A DNA stretch of 64,000 nucleotides from JBDIVL01 sp039794405 (lineage in GTDB: Bacteria; Planctomycetota; Brocadiia; Brocadiales; Brocadiaceae). Under the pieces are notes generated by a model. The model did not search any database. It was not told where the DNA came from and saw only the letters and a list, made by a program, of their open reading frames with translations. Positions 46,356 through 55,681 of this stretch are shown here, piece after piece. Each line of letters begins with the position of its first letter. Within the stretch, counting starts at the first letter, position 1. Location: positions 6,500-70,499 of the forward strand of contig JBDIVL010000021.1 in NCBI GenBank assembly GCA_039794405.1, read 5' to 3'. A program made the position numbers and the translations under genes.

Positions 46356-47699
46356 TTACTCTTTATTTTTGCTAAGGTCTCCATGTAACTCTTCGATTGC
46401 TTTTACCTGAACGTCATTACCCAACATGGATAATTTATGTACGAGTTTATCTTCCATAAGTAATCGAAATGTTACTCGTTGATCGTCAAACTGACTGCTT
46501 AAAATACGGGCATTCTCATGAAGATATGCAATAAATTTCCCATTGCTTACATCGCCTGAGGCCTCGACGTGGATAAAGTTCCGCTCAAACATTTCTGTAA
46601 CCTTTCGCTTAAGATCCTCTATTCCTTGGCGGGTCTTTGCAGAAATCACAGCACAATTCTCATAACGGTTTCGAAGCAGTGGAATAACAGATTCATCTTT
46701 CAATGCGTCTGCCTTATTAAATACCATAATGGTTGGCTTTTTATCGCAACCCAATTCCTTCAACACCATGTCTACAGCTTCAATTTGTTTTTGAACTTCG
46801 GGTGAACTAATATCTATAACATGAAGCAATAAATCGGCGTGCCGGGCCTCTTCAAGGGTTGCCTTAAATGAAGAAATAAGGTTGTGGGGCAGTTTTTTGA
46901 TAAATCCGACCGTATCACTGATCAGGATATTTTTCCCATTTTCTAACCTGCAAACGCTTGTTTTCGTATCAAGTGTCGCAAATAGTTTGTCCTCAACAAA
47001 GGTATCTATATCTGTCAATGTATTCATTAACGTAGATTTTCCGGCATTGGTATACCCAACGATGGAAACCGTAAAAAATTCCTTCCGTGAGGCAACCAGC
47101 CGCTCTTGCCTTTTCTCAACCTCGCTTAACTTCCTTTTCAGATACTGGATTTTCCTCGCTATAATACGCTTGTCAACTTCTAACTGTTTTTCACCGGGTC
47201 CTCTTGTTCCAATACCACCCTCAATCCTGGAAAGATGCGTCCACATCCGTTTTAATCTGGGCTTTGTATATTCTAATTGGGCCAACTCTACCTGCAATTT
47301 CGCCTGAAATGTCTTCGCACGGGTGGCAAATATATCCAGAATTAATTCACTTCTGTCTATTACTTTTTTTTCGATGATCTTTTCCAAATTCCTCACCTGG
47401 GCGGGAGTAAGATCGTCGTCGCAAATAAGTACATCGGCATCTAATTCCTTCGCAATATTTGATAATTCAAGGGCCTTTCCCTTTCCAAGGTAATATATTG
47501 GGTCAATATTCATCCTATTCTGAACCACAGTATGGACAACCCGTGCACCCGCAGTTTCTGCCAATCGCTGAAGTTCTTCCAGCGGTGATTCCTCACCGTT
47601 ACGGTCATCAAATAGCACAACACGAAAGAGGATGGCACGTTCAACCCTTACGGTAAATGCAGTATCTTTTAATCTCACCGAAGTTTTAATCTCCTTCAT
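46356..47699 (-). CDS. hflX: GTPase HflX
   Basis: This 447-residue ribosome-associated GTPase splits stalled or stressed ribosomes. The N-terminal HflX domain contains DPIYYLGKGKALEL and VLICDDDLTPAQVRNLE. GTRGPGEKQLEVDKR leads into the coiled linker. The G domain has G1 GYTNAGKST (about 216-224), G3 DTVGFIKKLP and G4 FNKAD. A C-terminal domain of about 70 residues (from about 375) follows. The length is usual. No clear ribosome site is seen before the ATG, and it is monocistronic on the minus strand. Confidence 0.94.
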   Translation of the reverse strand: MKEIKTSVRLKDTAFTVRVERAILFRVVLFDDRNGEESPLEELQRLAETAGARVVHTVVQNRMNIDPIYYLGKGKALELSNIAKELDADVLICDDDLTPAQVRNLEKIIEKKVIDRSELILDIFATRAKTFQAKLQVELAQLEYTKPRLKRMWTHLSRIEGGIGTRGPGEKQLEVDKRIIARKIQYLKRKLSEVEKRQERLVASRKEFFTVSIVGYTNAGKSTLMNTLTDIDTFVEDKLFATLDTKTSVCRLENGKNILISDTVGFIKKLPHNLISSFKATLEEARHADLLLHVIDISSPEVQKQIEAVDMVLKELGCDKKPTIMVFNKADALKDESVIPLLRNRYENCAVISAKTRQGIEDLKRKVTEMFERNFIHVEASGDVSNGKFIAYLHENARILSSQFDDQRVTFRLLMEDKLVHKLSMLGNDVQVKAIEELHGDLSKNKE

Positions 47700-47819
47700 A
47701 AAAAATTTTAAGTTAGGTTGGGTTTTAAAAGATAAAAACCCAACAGATCTCTTGTTATTCCAAACATATTCACTTTGTTCAGGATAAGCTCCATGGAGAA
47801 TCTTACCAGCCTAGAAGTC

Positions 47820-48004
47820 AGCCCAAAAACCTCATTGAGCAGCTATAATCATTTGAGATATGGCATTTATTAAGTATAGGGATTTCATGCTCTGTAAGCC
47901 AGTTCCGTGGGTGGCACTGACAAACTCTGTTTGTCAGTGCCTTATGATCCATACCCATGTGCGTATTTAAACTAGCACGGACAAACCAGTTTGTCCGTGC
48001 CACC
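47820..48004. repeat. 185-bp repeat matching 30785-30970 (double-hairpin element with left arm)
   Basis: CAAAAACCTCATTGAGCAGC opens a left part that ends CTCTGTAAGCCAGTTCCG. The hairpin unit at 47909-48004 (GGGTGGCACTGACAAAC ... GTTTGTCCGTGCCACC) follows. It is the third copy of the GACAAAC family and shows that the left arm belongs to the element. It lies upstream of hflX. Confidence 0.85.
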
Positions 48005-48130
48005 CAAAATCACATAAATAAAGTGAAAAATTCATGATGGAAAATATTATGATACATGAATCAGCCATCCAACCCTATAACCATTCAACCAAACTTGTGT
48101 CTTACTTTATTGGTCTGAGGCTTTATATCA

Positions 48131-48862
48131 CTAGCCAATAATAATCCTTGCATCCACAACTTTTATACCTTTTGGATAAACAAGGATAGGATTTAAGTCT
48201 ATTTCTTTAATATTTTCCATAGAAACCATAATGTTTGATACACATACAATTGTTTGTATTAGCGCAGAAATGTCTAACGGCTCCGTATGTCTAAAGCCCT
48301 CTAAGAGTGCAACCCCTTTTATATCATAAATCATGTCTAGCGCCTCATATTCCTCCACAGGAGCAATTCTAAAAGACACATCCTTAAAAACCTCCACCAA
48401 GATACCACCCAATCCAAACATTACTGCCGGACCAAACTGGGGATCCCTTAATCCTCCAACAATAACCTCTGTTGAGGGTGCTGCCATTTCTGAGACAAGA
48501 ACTCCGTAAACCCTTGCATCTGGCTGCATCTTTTTTACATTACCTGTAATCTCTTCATAAGCAGTCTTGATACCTTCGCTGTCCTGTATATTTAACTTTA
48601 CACCACCTATATCCGTTTTATGACTAATATCAGGAGAGACAATTTTCAAAACAACTGGGTATCCAATAGATGCTGCGGCCCTGACTGCATCAGGAACAGA
48701 AGAAGCTATGATATTTTTTGTGGTTGTAATCCCAAAGGCCCCGATGATTTCTTTAGCTTCAGGCTCAAGCAATTGATATCTTTTCTGTTGAAAAACCTTT
48801 TGTATGATATTATGCGCAATTTCCCTGCTGTTCGTGAAAAGTTTATTCATATCGTTTCTCAT
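48131..48862 (-). CDS. ATP-grasp acyl-CoA synthetase (ADP-forming) beta subunit
   Basis: This 243-residue protein matches the ATP-grasp_5 domain found in the beta subunit of ADP-forming acetyl-CoA synthetase and in protein acetyltransferases. YQLLEPEAKEIIGAFGI, VVLKIVSPDISHKTDIGGVK, EVIVGGLRDPQFGPAVMFGL and ENIKEIDLNPILVYPKG are the nucleotide-binding and family motifs. It should couple ADP phosphorylation to acyl-CoA hydrolysis with a CoA-binding alpha subunit, but none is adjacent. It starts at 48862 or at the second ATG (48850). A repeat end (TGGTCTGAGGC, 48110-48137) abuts its 3' end. Confidence 0.85.
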   Translation of the reverse strand: MRNDMNKLFTNSREIAHNIIQKVFQQKRYQLLEPEAKEIIGAFGITTTKNIIASSVPDAVRAAASIGYPVVLKIVSPDISHKTDIGGVKLNIQDSEGIKTAYEEITGNVKKMQPDARVYGVLVSEMAAPSTEVIVGGLRDPQFGPAVMFGLGGILVEVFKDVSFRIAPVEEYEALDMIYDIKGVALLEGFRHTEPLDISALIQTIVCVSNIMVSMENIKEIDLNPILVYPKGIKVVDARIIIG

Positions 48863-49322
48863 AATTGCTCAGGTACACAGTTCATGGTTGGTTGTTTTCC
48901 TTTTCTTCAAACCTTTCAATTTTCATCCATTCCCTAACCGTGAATCCAAATCTGAGCAGTTACCATTTCTCTCTAAGATCGATAAAGATAATAAAGTTCA
49001 TCCTGGGACGGAATTTTCTTCCTACGCTTTATTATAACGATAAATACCAAATGTTCAAAGGGTATATAGCAAATACCATATGAAGCAAAATATATGTACG
49101 GTGGGTGGAGCTTCAGAAATGAGTTGCAAAAACGTCCATTTCTAGAGATAATATGAATTGTATAATTATCGTTATTACTGTATATATTTCACTGTGAGAG
49201 GCTTCTTCCTAAAAGTTATAAGAACTTTATTGACGACATGGAAACAGTGTTGTTAACCCTGTCGGCAGCCCGATTCAGAGTTAGCACACATTGTTAATTT
49301 CCCCGGTTTGTAGAATTAACAT
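48863..49322. other. 460-bp gap upstream of the HAD-ATPase gene
   Basis: It holds AT-rich sequence with a possible promoter, TTGCAA (49124-49129) then GATAAT (49147-49152) at 17-bp spacing, pointing right. No gene or repeat family member is seen. Confidence 0.4.
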
Positions 49323-51038
49323 ATGCAATATTATGCACTCGCCTGTGATTACGATGGAACGCTGGCCTGGTTAGGTCGAGTGGATGAAAAAACCTTGGCA
49401 GCACTTGAACGTTTGCAGAATTCCGGCCGGAGATTAATTCTCGTTACTGGCCGGATACTCGATGACCTTCTCGAAGTCTTCCCCCATACCCACCTCTTTG
49501 ACAGGATTATTGCCGAAAACGGTGCCTTATTATACCGGCCAGGCACACGCAAAGAAAAACTCTTGTGTGAAAGTGTACCACAGGAGTTTATCGATGCACT
49601 TCGCAACCGTGGTATCAAGCCACTTTCAACAGGGCGCTCAATCGTTTCCACCCTAAGGCCCAATGAAACCGCAGTGCTCGAAATTATCCGTGACTTAGGT
49701 ATTGAAGTACAGGTAATTTTCAATAAGGGCTCTGTAATGATACTTCCCTCAGGTGTGAACAAAGCAACCGGACTCCGTGCAGCACTGAGTGAACTGGGAT
49801 TATCGCCGCACAATGTTGTCGGCGTAGGTGATGCAGAAAATGATCATTCTTTCCTTAACATGTGTGAATATTCTGTTGCAGTTGCCAATGCGCTCCCCGC
49901 AATTAAGGAACATGTTGACTTCATCACAAAGTCAGAACATGGTGCCGGTGTCGTTGAACTCATTGACAAAATTGTTACGAATGATTTACATGAACTTGAA
50001 TTTCAGCAGGACCGGCATATAATCCTGCTTGGTACTTGCAAAGATGGACATGAGGTACGAATGAGACCTTATGGTACGAGCATCCTGCTTTCCGGGACCT
50101 CAGGGAGCGGGAAATCAACCTTCGCAACGGGTTTTCTGGAACGTCTCATCGAGCACGGGTACCAATTTTGTATTGTCGATCCTGAAGGCGACTATTTAAC
50201 ATTCGAAGATGCTGTTATTGTGGGCGGTAGTAAGCAAGTACCTATTGTGGATGAAGTAATCAAGCTTCTGGATAAATCAGAACAAAACTGCGTTGTAAAC
50301 ATGCTCGGTATAACCCTTGAAGACCGTCCTGCCTTCTTCGAAGTTCTTTTATCCGCCCTTTTAGAACTGCGTGCCAGGACCGGCCGGCCACACTGGATAG
50401 TAATAGATGAAACACATCACTTACTACCATCAACCTCAACACCGCCTGAATCACTGAAAATTCCAGAAGACTTGCAAGGTATGATGCTCATTACGGTACA
50501 TCCGGATCACCTCACTCAAAATATTTTATCATCAATCGACATCATTATCGTTATAGGACAGTCTCCAGAGCAGAGCATCCGAAGGTTTAGTGAAATTCTT
50601 AGCCAACCCATACCACCGATCCCCTCATCAAAACTTGAACCTGGCGAAGCTATTGCCTGGTGGAGACATCCGGAGGCGGACCCATTCCTGTTTCGCAGCA
50701 TTCCGCCCCGGTCTGAACGCCGCCGTCATCTTCTTAAATATGCAGAAGGCAAGCTTGGTACCGATAAAAGTTTTTATTTCCGTGGTACAGAGAAAAAACT
50801 CAATCTCCGTGCCCATAATCTTATGATCTTTATGCAGTTAGCTGAAGGGGTTGACGATGATACCTGGATGTACCATCTCCGCCGGGGAGATTACTCTCGA
50901 TGGTTTCGGGAATCGATAAAAGACGATAGTCTCGCTTACGAGGCGGAAGTTATTGAAAAAATGAATGGTATTTCTCCCGAAAAGAGCCGTGCGCTCATTA
51001 GGGGAATGATCGAAAAACGCTATACAGGTCCCGCCTGA
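49323..51038 (+). CDS. HAD phosphatase fused to a HerA/DUF87-like P-loop ATPase
   Basis: This 571-residue two-domain protein opens with a Cof-type HAD hydrolase (about residues 1-220): motif I ACDYDGTLAW (7-16), VTGR for motif II, and GVGDAENDHSFL (about 167-178) for motif IV. A P-loop ATPase follows (about 235-450). Its Walker A GTSGSGKST lies at 258-266 after RPYGTSILLSG, FCIVDPEGDYLTF comes next, and Walker B WIVIDETHHLLP at about 358-369. The VDPEGDY segment resembles HerA/VirB4-like DUF87 ATPases. The last 120 residues form a helical domain. HAD sugar-phosphatase and HerA-type pump domains in one chain is unusual. Substrate and partner are unknown; no ribosome site is visible. Confidence 0.78.
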   Translation: MQYYALACDYDGTLAWLGRVDEKTLAALERLQNSGRRLILVTGRILDDLLEVFPHTHLFDRIIAENGALLYRPGTRKEKLLCESVPQEFIDALRNRGIKPLSTGRSIVSTLRPNETAVLEIIRDLGIEVQVIFNKGSVMILPSGVNKATGLRAALSELGLSPHNVVGVGDAENDHSFLNMCEYSVAVANALPAIKEHVDFITKSEHGAGVVELIDKIVTNDLHELEFQQDRHIILLGTCKDGHEVRMRPYGTSILLSGTSGSGKSTFATGFLERLIEHGYQFCIVDPEGDYLTFEDAVIVGGSKQVPIVDEVIKLLDKSEQNCVVNMLGITLEDRPAFFEVLLSALLELRARTGRPHWIVIDETHHLLPSTSTPPESLKIPEDLQGMMLITVHPDHLTQNILSSIDIIIVIGQSPEQSIRRFSEILSQPIPPIPSSKLEPGEAIAWWRHPEADPFLFRSIPPRSERRRHLLKYAEGKLGTDKSFYFRGTEKKLNLRAHNLMIFMQLAEGVDDDTWMYHLRRGDYSRWFRESIKDDSLAYEAEVIEKMNGISPEKSRALIRGMIEKRYTGPA

Positions 51039-51284
51039 TTTCCTCAAAGGCATACGCGGCAACCGGAACTCAACATAATTGTGCGGGCAATGTCCTGTCC
51101 GTAGACATTGATCCATGTACCGGAAAACGAAAAATGCGAAACAAACAACGACACAAGCCCATAACAAAATTGGTACATATTTTTTACGGTCCTTCACCGT
51201 AGGCGGGTCGGTGGTCTCAATGTGTAGTTCTATTTTGGAGACTAAACTACACATTGAGATACAAGAAGCCGATTGGTTTTCTAT

Positions 51285-52397
51285 TTAACCCCTTCGGAGT
51301 GTTAAGGTATAGTCTCTGTTTAGTTCAGCCCTCGTTCCAAACCTTTTTCCTTCTCTATTCAAGGTGTTTCTCAACCATACGGTATCAGATGTCGATGCCC
51401 GATTTACCCGAAAACGCTTAATCTGTGTTGGTATCATTTGCATATGGATGAGCTTTCCACCCAACGGTTCCATAGAAGCAAAATACATAAATCCCAGGTC
51501 GCCCCGAAAGGACTCATAACCGCTAATACCCTCATAGTCATTGAAAAAATCACCACAACCGTAAATAACAGGTCTATCTTTATAGACTTCTATTCCTTTT
51601 ATATGATGGGAAGAATGTCCATGGATTACATCAACGCCTGCATCATCGATAAGCTTATGGGCAAAGTTTATTTGTTCATGAGGCATCTCATAACCCCAAT
51701 TACCTCCCCAATGAATAGAAGCTATTATGATATCCCTTTGCCGCTTTATTTTTTGCACCCTTTCTGCCAAATATTGCACCGTTTTGTCTGAGAAATCTTT
51801 TAACAGACATACGCCGGGCCTGTTTTCTGCAGCAGCCCATTCCTGTGGTATCCCGCTGGTTTCCGATCCAAGGGAGAATACAATTACCCTGCCCTTCCCC
51901 TTAATTTCCAGCACTGCAGGGGCCTCTGCCTCTCTCAGATTTTGACCCGCTCCGGCACTGTTCACATTCACCTTCTTTAATGTTTCGATGGTTTCTGTAA
52001 GTCCGGCATATCCCCAATCAAGGGTGTGGTTGTTTGCAAGAGAGCAGTGATCTATTTTGGCAGCCGTTATACAGGGAGTATTTGCAGGATTCATCCTGTA
52101 TTGTATCACCTTGCCTTTCCAATAATCGTTGCTCTTTGTTATACTTGTTTCTAAATTAATTATTCTTACATCCGGCGCAACACGTTCCAGTTCATTGAGG
52201 GCATCTCCCCAGATATAGGAAAAGCTAACGGGCTGAGGAATCCGGCCGCTTGCCTCTTCAGCAAGTTCAACATATTCTCTCGCATTTTTCACGTAAGGCT
52301 CGTGGATGACAGGGTCGCTTGGGTGAGGTAACACTTGATCAATGCCCCTTCCCGTCATTACGTCACCGCACATAAATATAGTGATGGTATCCGGCAT
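51285..52397 (-). CDS. CapA-family metallophosphoesterase-like protein
   Basis: This 370-residue protein matches the PGA_cap/CapA family: FMCGDVMTGRGID (about residues 8-20) gives the first metal ligands, and INLETSIT, SLANNHTLDWG, ASIHWGGNWG and VIHGHSSHHIKGIE supply the remaining Asp, Asn and His ligands of a calcineurin-type fold. Founding members take part in poly-gamma-glutamate capsule synthesis, but many relatives are generic phosphoesterases. There is no signal peptide. AGAGGT lies 12 bases before the ATG. It lies just downstream of the AvaI-like restriction genes on the same strand and is probably unrelated. Confidence 0.85.
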   Translation of the reverse strand: MPDTITIFMCGDVMTGRGIDQVLPHPSDPVIHEPYVKNAREYVELAEEASGRIPQPVSFSYIWGDALNELERVAPDVRIINLETSITKSNDYWKGKVIQYRMNPANTPCITAAKIDHCSLANNHTLDWGYAGLTETIETLKKVNVNSAGAGQNLREAEAPAVLEIKGKGRVIVFSLGSETSGIPQEWAAAENRPGVCLLKDFSDKTVQYLAERVQKIKRQRDIIIASIHWGGNWGYEMPHEQINFAHKLIDDAGVDVIHGHSSHHIKGIEVYKDRPVIYGCGDFFNDYEGISGYESFRGDLGFMYFASMEPLGGKLIHMQMIPTQIKRFRVNRASTSDTVWLRNTLNREGKRFGTRAELNRDYTLTLRRG

Positions 52398-52416
52398 TTT
52401 TATTATTTACCTCTAC

Positions 52417-53388
52417 CTATAGATTGCATAACCAGCGAGACACAGATGCTATCTGATTATCATCGGTTAAATTTGCAGCATTTGTAAGTACACCAGTTTT
52501 TAACAGATTCCAAATTTCAGTTGCCATTTTTGCTTCTATGGCAGCTCCAATAAAGAAAAGGTATGGGGTATGTCTTACTTTTTTAAATGACTCTCTTATG
52601 CGGTTAAGTGCTGTTCGTGCTGTTTTCCAGTGTTCATCAGCCCCGGCAGGGTCTATTCCACCTTTGAGTTCTCCAAGGGCAACATACGAATCAGGGGAAT
52701 TAAGTACATCCTTAGCAATTTTTTTATTACAAAATTCTTTTGAATTACAATTAAACAAGCATAAATCCACATTGTTACCAACTATGGGTATATTCAAGTT
52801 ATAAAGTGCGGTACGGTACTGATCATCTTTCTGCCAGCATATTCACTTTACAAAAATCTCGATATCCGCGTCATTCTCCAACATCTGTACCCATGTATTT
52901 GTTTCAGAGTGAAGCCATTCATAAGATTTACCAGCAACCTTAAGTGCAGAAAGAATGGAGCGAGTTAACTTCCGTTGGGCTAATACGCCGCCAATATTGC
53001 GCATTGAACCACCCAAAGAATCTCCGCGTATCAGTAAAAATCTAAAAACAAGTTCTTCAACGAACTTTCTCCCCGCTGGCTCAAGAAAATTATCAACTAG
53101 CCCTTTTATTGCTTCTTCCTTATCCTTTGGCAGTAAATGATTGTTTGCCTTATCTGATACACCAGCAGCAGTTAATAGGGCTGATTGTATATCAGGAATG
53201 TCGAGCAAATCAGCCGGAGTCTTAGCGGTTGAAGCAGCAACTTTCAATGCCCTTGCTTCTTCAATATACGGAGTAGCCTGCCTGTTCTTCTCTAATGCCT
53301 GTGCTACGAAACCAGCACGGACAGCTTCATATGTGGTCTCAAGGTCTTTGCTCGACTTTACATGCGGTAGATTCGGCTTACGCATCAT
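52417..53388 (-). pseudogene. AvaI/BsoBI-type restriction endonuclease interrupted by one in-frame TGA
   Basis: Reading through a single TGA at 52843-52845 gives one continuous frame of about 323 codons, the length of AvaI/BsoBI enzymes. Upstream of the stop is ADLLDIPDIQSALLTAAGVS, and the frame resumes as ICWQKDDQYRTALYNLNIP. The C-terminal part keeps NVDLCLFN and ELKGGIDPAGADEHWKTA; the E-x-K and the His eleven residues later match the catalytic residues I recall for BsoBI. The ATG (53388) overlaps the methyltransferase stop codon (ATGA), with GGAGAAGG as ribosome site. Known family members cut CYCGRG. As it stands only a fragment lacking the active site would be made, unless the stop is read through. 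Confidence 0.85.
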
Positions 53389-54812
53389 GTCCTTCTCCAG
53401 ACATAAACACATTTTCGGAGCAATTCTCGTCCGTGCTTGCCCATCTGCTGACTACTGTTTCCTTTACCATTAGGCAATACCAGGATCTTTTCTATCTGAA
53501 ACCCCAACTTCTCTGCAATGTTGGAGAGTATCATATCCACTGAGATGCTAACTCCCGCATATCGAACGTTATCATTTACCATAAATAAAAGAGAATTAGG
53601 ATTCATTACTCTTGAACACTCGGCAATTACACAGGCCATCTCATAAAAATAGCCCCGAACCATTCTTGGAATACCATTGTTATTGAGCATACCTTGTGCT
53701 TTTTGATCGTCTAAGTATTTCAAGATGGCCTGCAGCAGTTCTTGATGATCAGCGGCAGTAATGGCCTCTGACCACTGTGGATTTATCTTTAACAAATCTT
53801 TGGCGCGATTTTCAACTGTACAGCTAAGCATTTGTTGCCGGAGATGCACTAATTCTTTTTCACTTATCCCGTATAAGGCAAGTTCTAAAGCATACGTGCG
53901 TGTATAATCATACCTATTGCAATATGGTGGTGAGGTAATAATGGCATCGTACGTACTCGTGGGAATAGTCGGCAATATATCAAGGCACGATCCACTATAA
54001 AGATGAATCTCGCCATGCGGATGTTTTGAGGTAAAAAGTGTTTTTTGTTTTCCCTTGGTTTGCAGGTCAAAAATAATTTCATCTATTTTATCACAAATAG
54101 CCTTCTCAAAGCTGAGAATTGTTCCTTTGTTAAAAGGCTTCTTACCCTGCCGTCTTCCAGACCGGTAATCCCAACGCAGATATTGACCATCCTTGCGTGT
54201 ATAACTTACCGACTCCAGAATGCACAATAAAGCAAATTTCAAAACTGTCCGAATACGTTCATTTTCCTGCTCGCATGTGCCTAAGTATTTTTCGATTGAC
54301 TCTTTTGTTTGTTCTGAATATGCGCCTTTCGTAATGCGCAATTCGTTCAGTGGTATTCGTAACTCAGACCTTTTCCATGGTTGTTCGAGTGACCACCGTT
54401 TCAGGACATTAAAATCATTTTTTGTAAATTCTAACGCTAGTATTTTTTTCGTGCTGATTATTTGTTGACCGATAGGTAACAATTCGATTTCATCGGCGTT
54501 TATCCCTCGTGCACTAGCGGCAAACAAAGAAGTTCCACTGCCAGCAAACAGGTCTAGAACTATGCCATTAATGATTTTGTATTTTTCAAACAGATATTCG
54601 ACTAAAGAAACAGAGAACGCTTCTTTGAATTTATACCATCGGTAAACTTCTTTGGTCTTGTTAGCCTGAAAACTGACGATTGAACGGGACAAAGAAGGAT
54701 CAAGGTGAAATTTGTTCTTGATGTAGTGATATAAATCCTGGTCAAGGTATTCAATCTTGTCCAATGTATTATTTTGTTTTGAATTTACGACATCCTTGGA
54801 TAGAGTTAACAT
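53385..54812 (-). CDS. DNA methyltransferase partner of the AvaI-like endonuclease
   Basis: This 475-residue SAM-dependent methyltransferase has FAGSGT motif I in LDLFAGSGTSLFAA (about residues 84-97) and the catalytic TSPPYCNRYDYTRTYALE near 290. The Ser-Pro-Pro-Tyr form is that of amino-methyltransferases, most often N4-cytosine in this type of system. A target-recognition region would lie between them (about 120-270). The order, with the endonuclease start overlapping its stop, is that of a type II restriction-modification pair. If the pair is AvaI-like it should protect CYCGRG sites. No ribosome site is clear before the ATG. Confidence 0.88.
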   Translation of the reverse strand: MLTLSKDVVNSKQNNTLDKIEYLDQDLYHYIKNKFHLDPSLSRSIVSFQANKTKEVYRWYKFKEAFSVSLVEYLFEKYKIINGIVLDLFAGSGTSLFAASARGINADEIELLPIGQQIISTKKILALEFTKNDFNVLKRWSLEQPWKRSELRIPLNELRITKGAYSEQTKESIEKYLGTCEQENERIRTVLKFALLCILESVSYTRKDGQYLRWDYRSGRRQGKKPFNKGTILSFEKAICDKIDEIIFDLQTKGKQKTLFTSKHPHGEIHLYSGSCLDILPTIPTSTYDAIITSPPYCNRYDYTRTYALELALYGISEKELVHLRQQMLSCTVENRAKDLLKINPQWSEAITAADHQELLQAILKYLDDQKAQGMLNNNGIPRMVRGYFYEMACVIAECSRVMNPNSLLFMVNDNVRYAGVSISVDMILSNIAEKLGFQIEKILVLPNGKGNSSQQMGKHGRELLRKCVYVWRRT

Positions 54813-54988
54813 ATATACATGCTATCTAGTGTGGTATAATGTAAAATCTCTACATCTTATTTTGTTATTTACTTGAGTTTGGATTGATGGTTCTTCTATT
54901 GAATTAGTTAAGCCATCAGCTGAATATTCTGAAGTTAAATCTAAAGCTGACGCTCTTCAAATGCTATTCATTAATCTTTATCAGTTTT
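54813..54988. other. Gap between the two restriction-modification systems
   Basis: A 42-codon coding-like stretch on the plus strand (about 54877-55005) reads VWIDGSSIELVKPSAEYSEV and then KSKADALQMLFINLYQ. It has no start codon upstream of the stop-bounded frame, so it is probably the remnant of a lost gene. Confidence 0.35.
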
Positions 54989-55681
54989 TTACGTACTCTT
55001 TTTAGCCTTATATTGAACTGACGACTCAAACAACCTCATTTGAGTAGCAGTATGGCTTTTTCTCTGGGCAACTCCATTATAACTGTTTTCCTCTACATCC
55101 TCATTTCCCCATTGATCCCATCCTTCCCTCCTGAACCTGGCAAACAATTCCAAGTAAGGACCAGGAGAACAGCTTTCTACAAGGTTGTAGATCTGATCCG
55201 GTTTTCGGGAATGTTCTCTTTTTTGAGATGAGATAATATTTACTTGAGTTCGCCCCGGCTGAAGTGTTCTCATTTGTCCGCGAATACCGAATAAAATGAG
55301 TTCTGTAACATTGCGGAAGTAGAATCCAACCCCCCTGCCATCAGGACCTCCATCCTTTCTTATCTTATACCAAACAATGTTGGTCTTATATGTAAAACCC
55401 CAGCGTTTCATTATTTCAAGACCTTCTGCAAGTAAAGCATTGGGGACCCATAGATAAAGATGCGAGTTCGCAGCAGCAACTTGAGATATCGGTATCTCAC
55501 TAATCTCCTCCAGGGTCATTGTCGGATAGCGAAGAAGTCTCTGATGCTCAGGAGCCATCTTTCCTGTCCGATTCTCAAAGCGCCAGGGTGGATCAGCAAG
55601 AACCGTTGAATAAAGGCCGTGAATTTTAGATATAAAATCCTGCGCTGCTGTAGGTTGAGTAACACTAACAGTCTTCTTCAT
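54989..55681 (-). CDS. MT-A70-family adenine DNA methyltransferase
   Basis: This protein of about 230 residues has the catalytic ADPPWRF (Asp30-Trp33) of MT-A70 N6-adenine methyltransferases, then YPTMTLEEISEIPI, SHLYLWVPNALLAEG, GFTYKTNIVWYK and a C-terminal NVTELILFGIRG with SQKREHSRKPDQIYNLVE, which completes the SAM-binding fold. I start at the ATG at 55681 because TTAGGAG lies seven bases upstream. The longer frame to 55810 runs through the partner endonuclease in another frame. Its start overlaps the end of the BglII-like gene by 17 bp, so it protects the host from that enzyme. Confidence 0.88.
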   Translation of the reverse strand: MKKTVSVTQPTAAQDFISKIHGLYSTVLADPPWRFENRTGKMAPEHQRLLRYPTMTLEEISEIPISQVAAANSHLYLWVPNALLAEGLEIMKRWGFTYKTNIVWYKIRKDGGPDGRGVGFYFRNVTELILFGIRGQMRTLQPGRTQVNIISSQKREHSRKPDQIYNLVESCSPGPYLELFARFRREGWDQWGNEDVEENSYNGVAQRKSHTATQMRLFESSVQYKAKKST

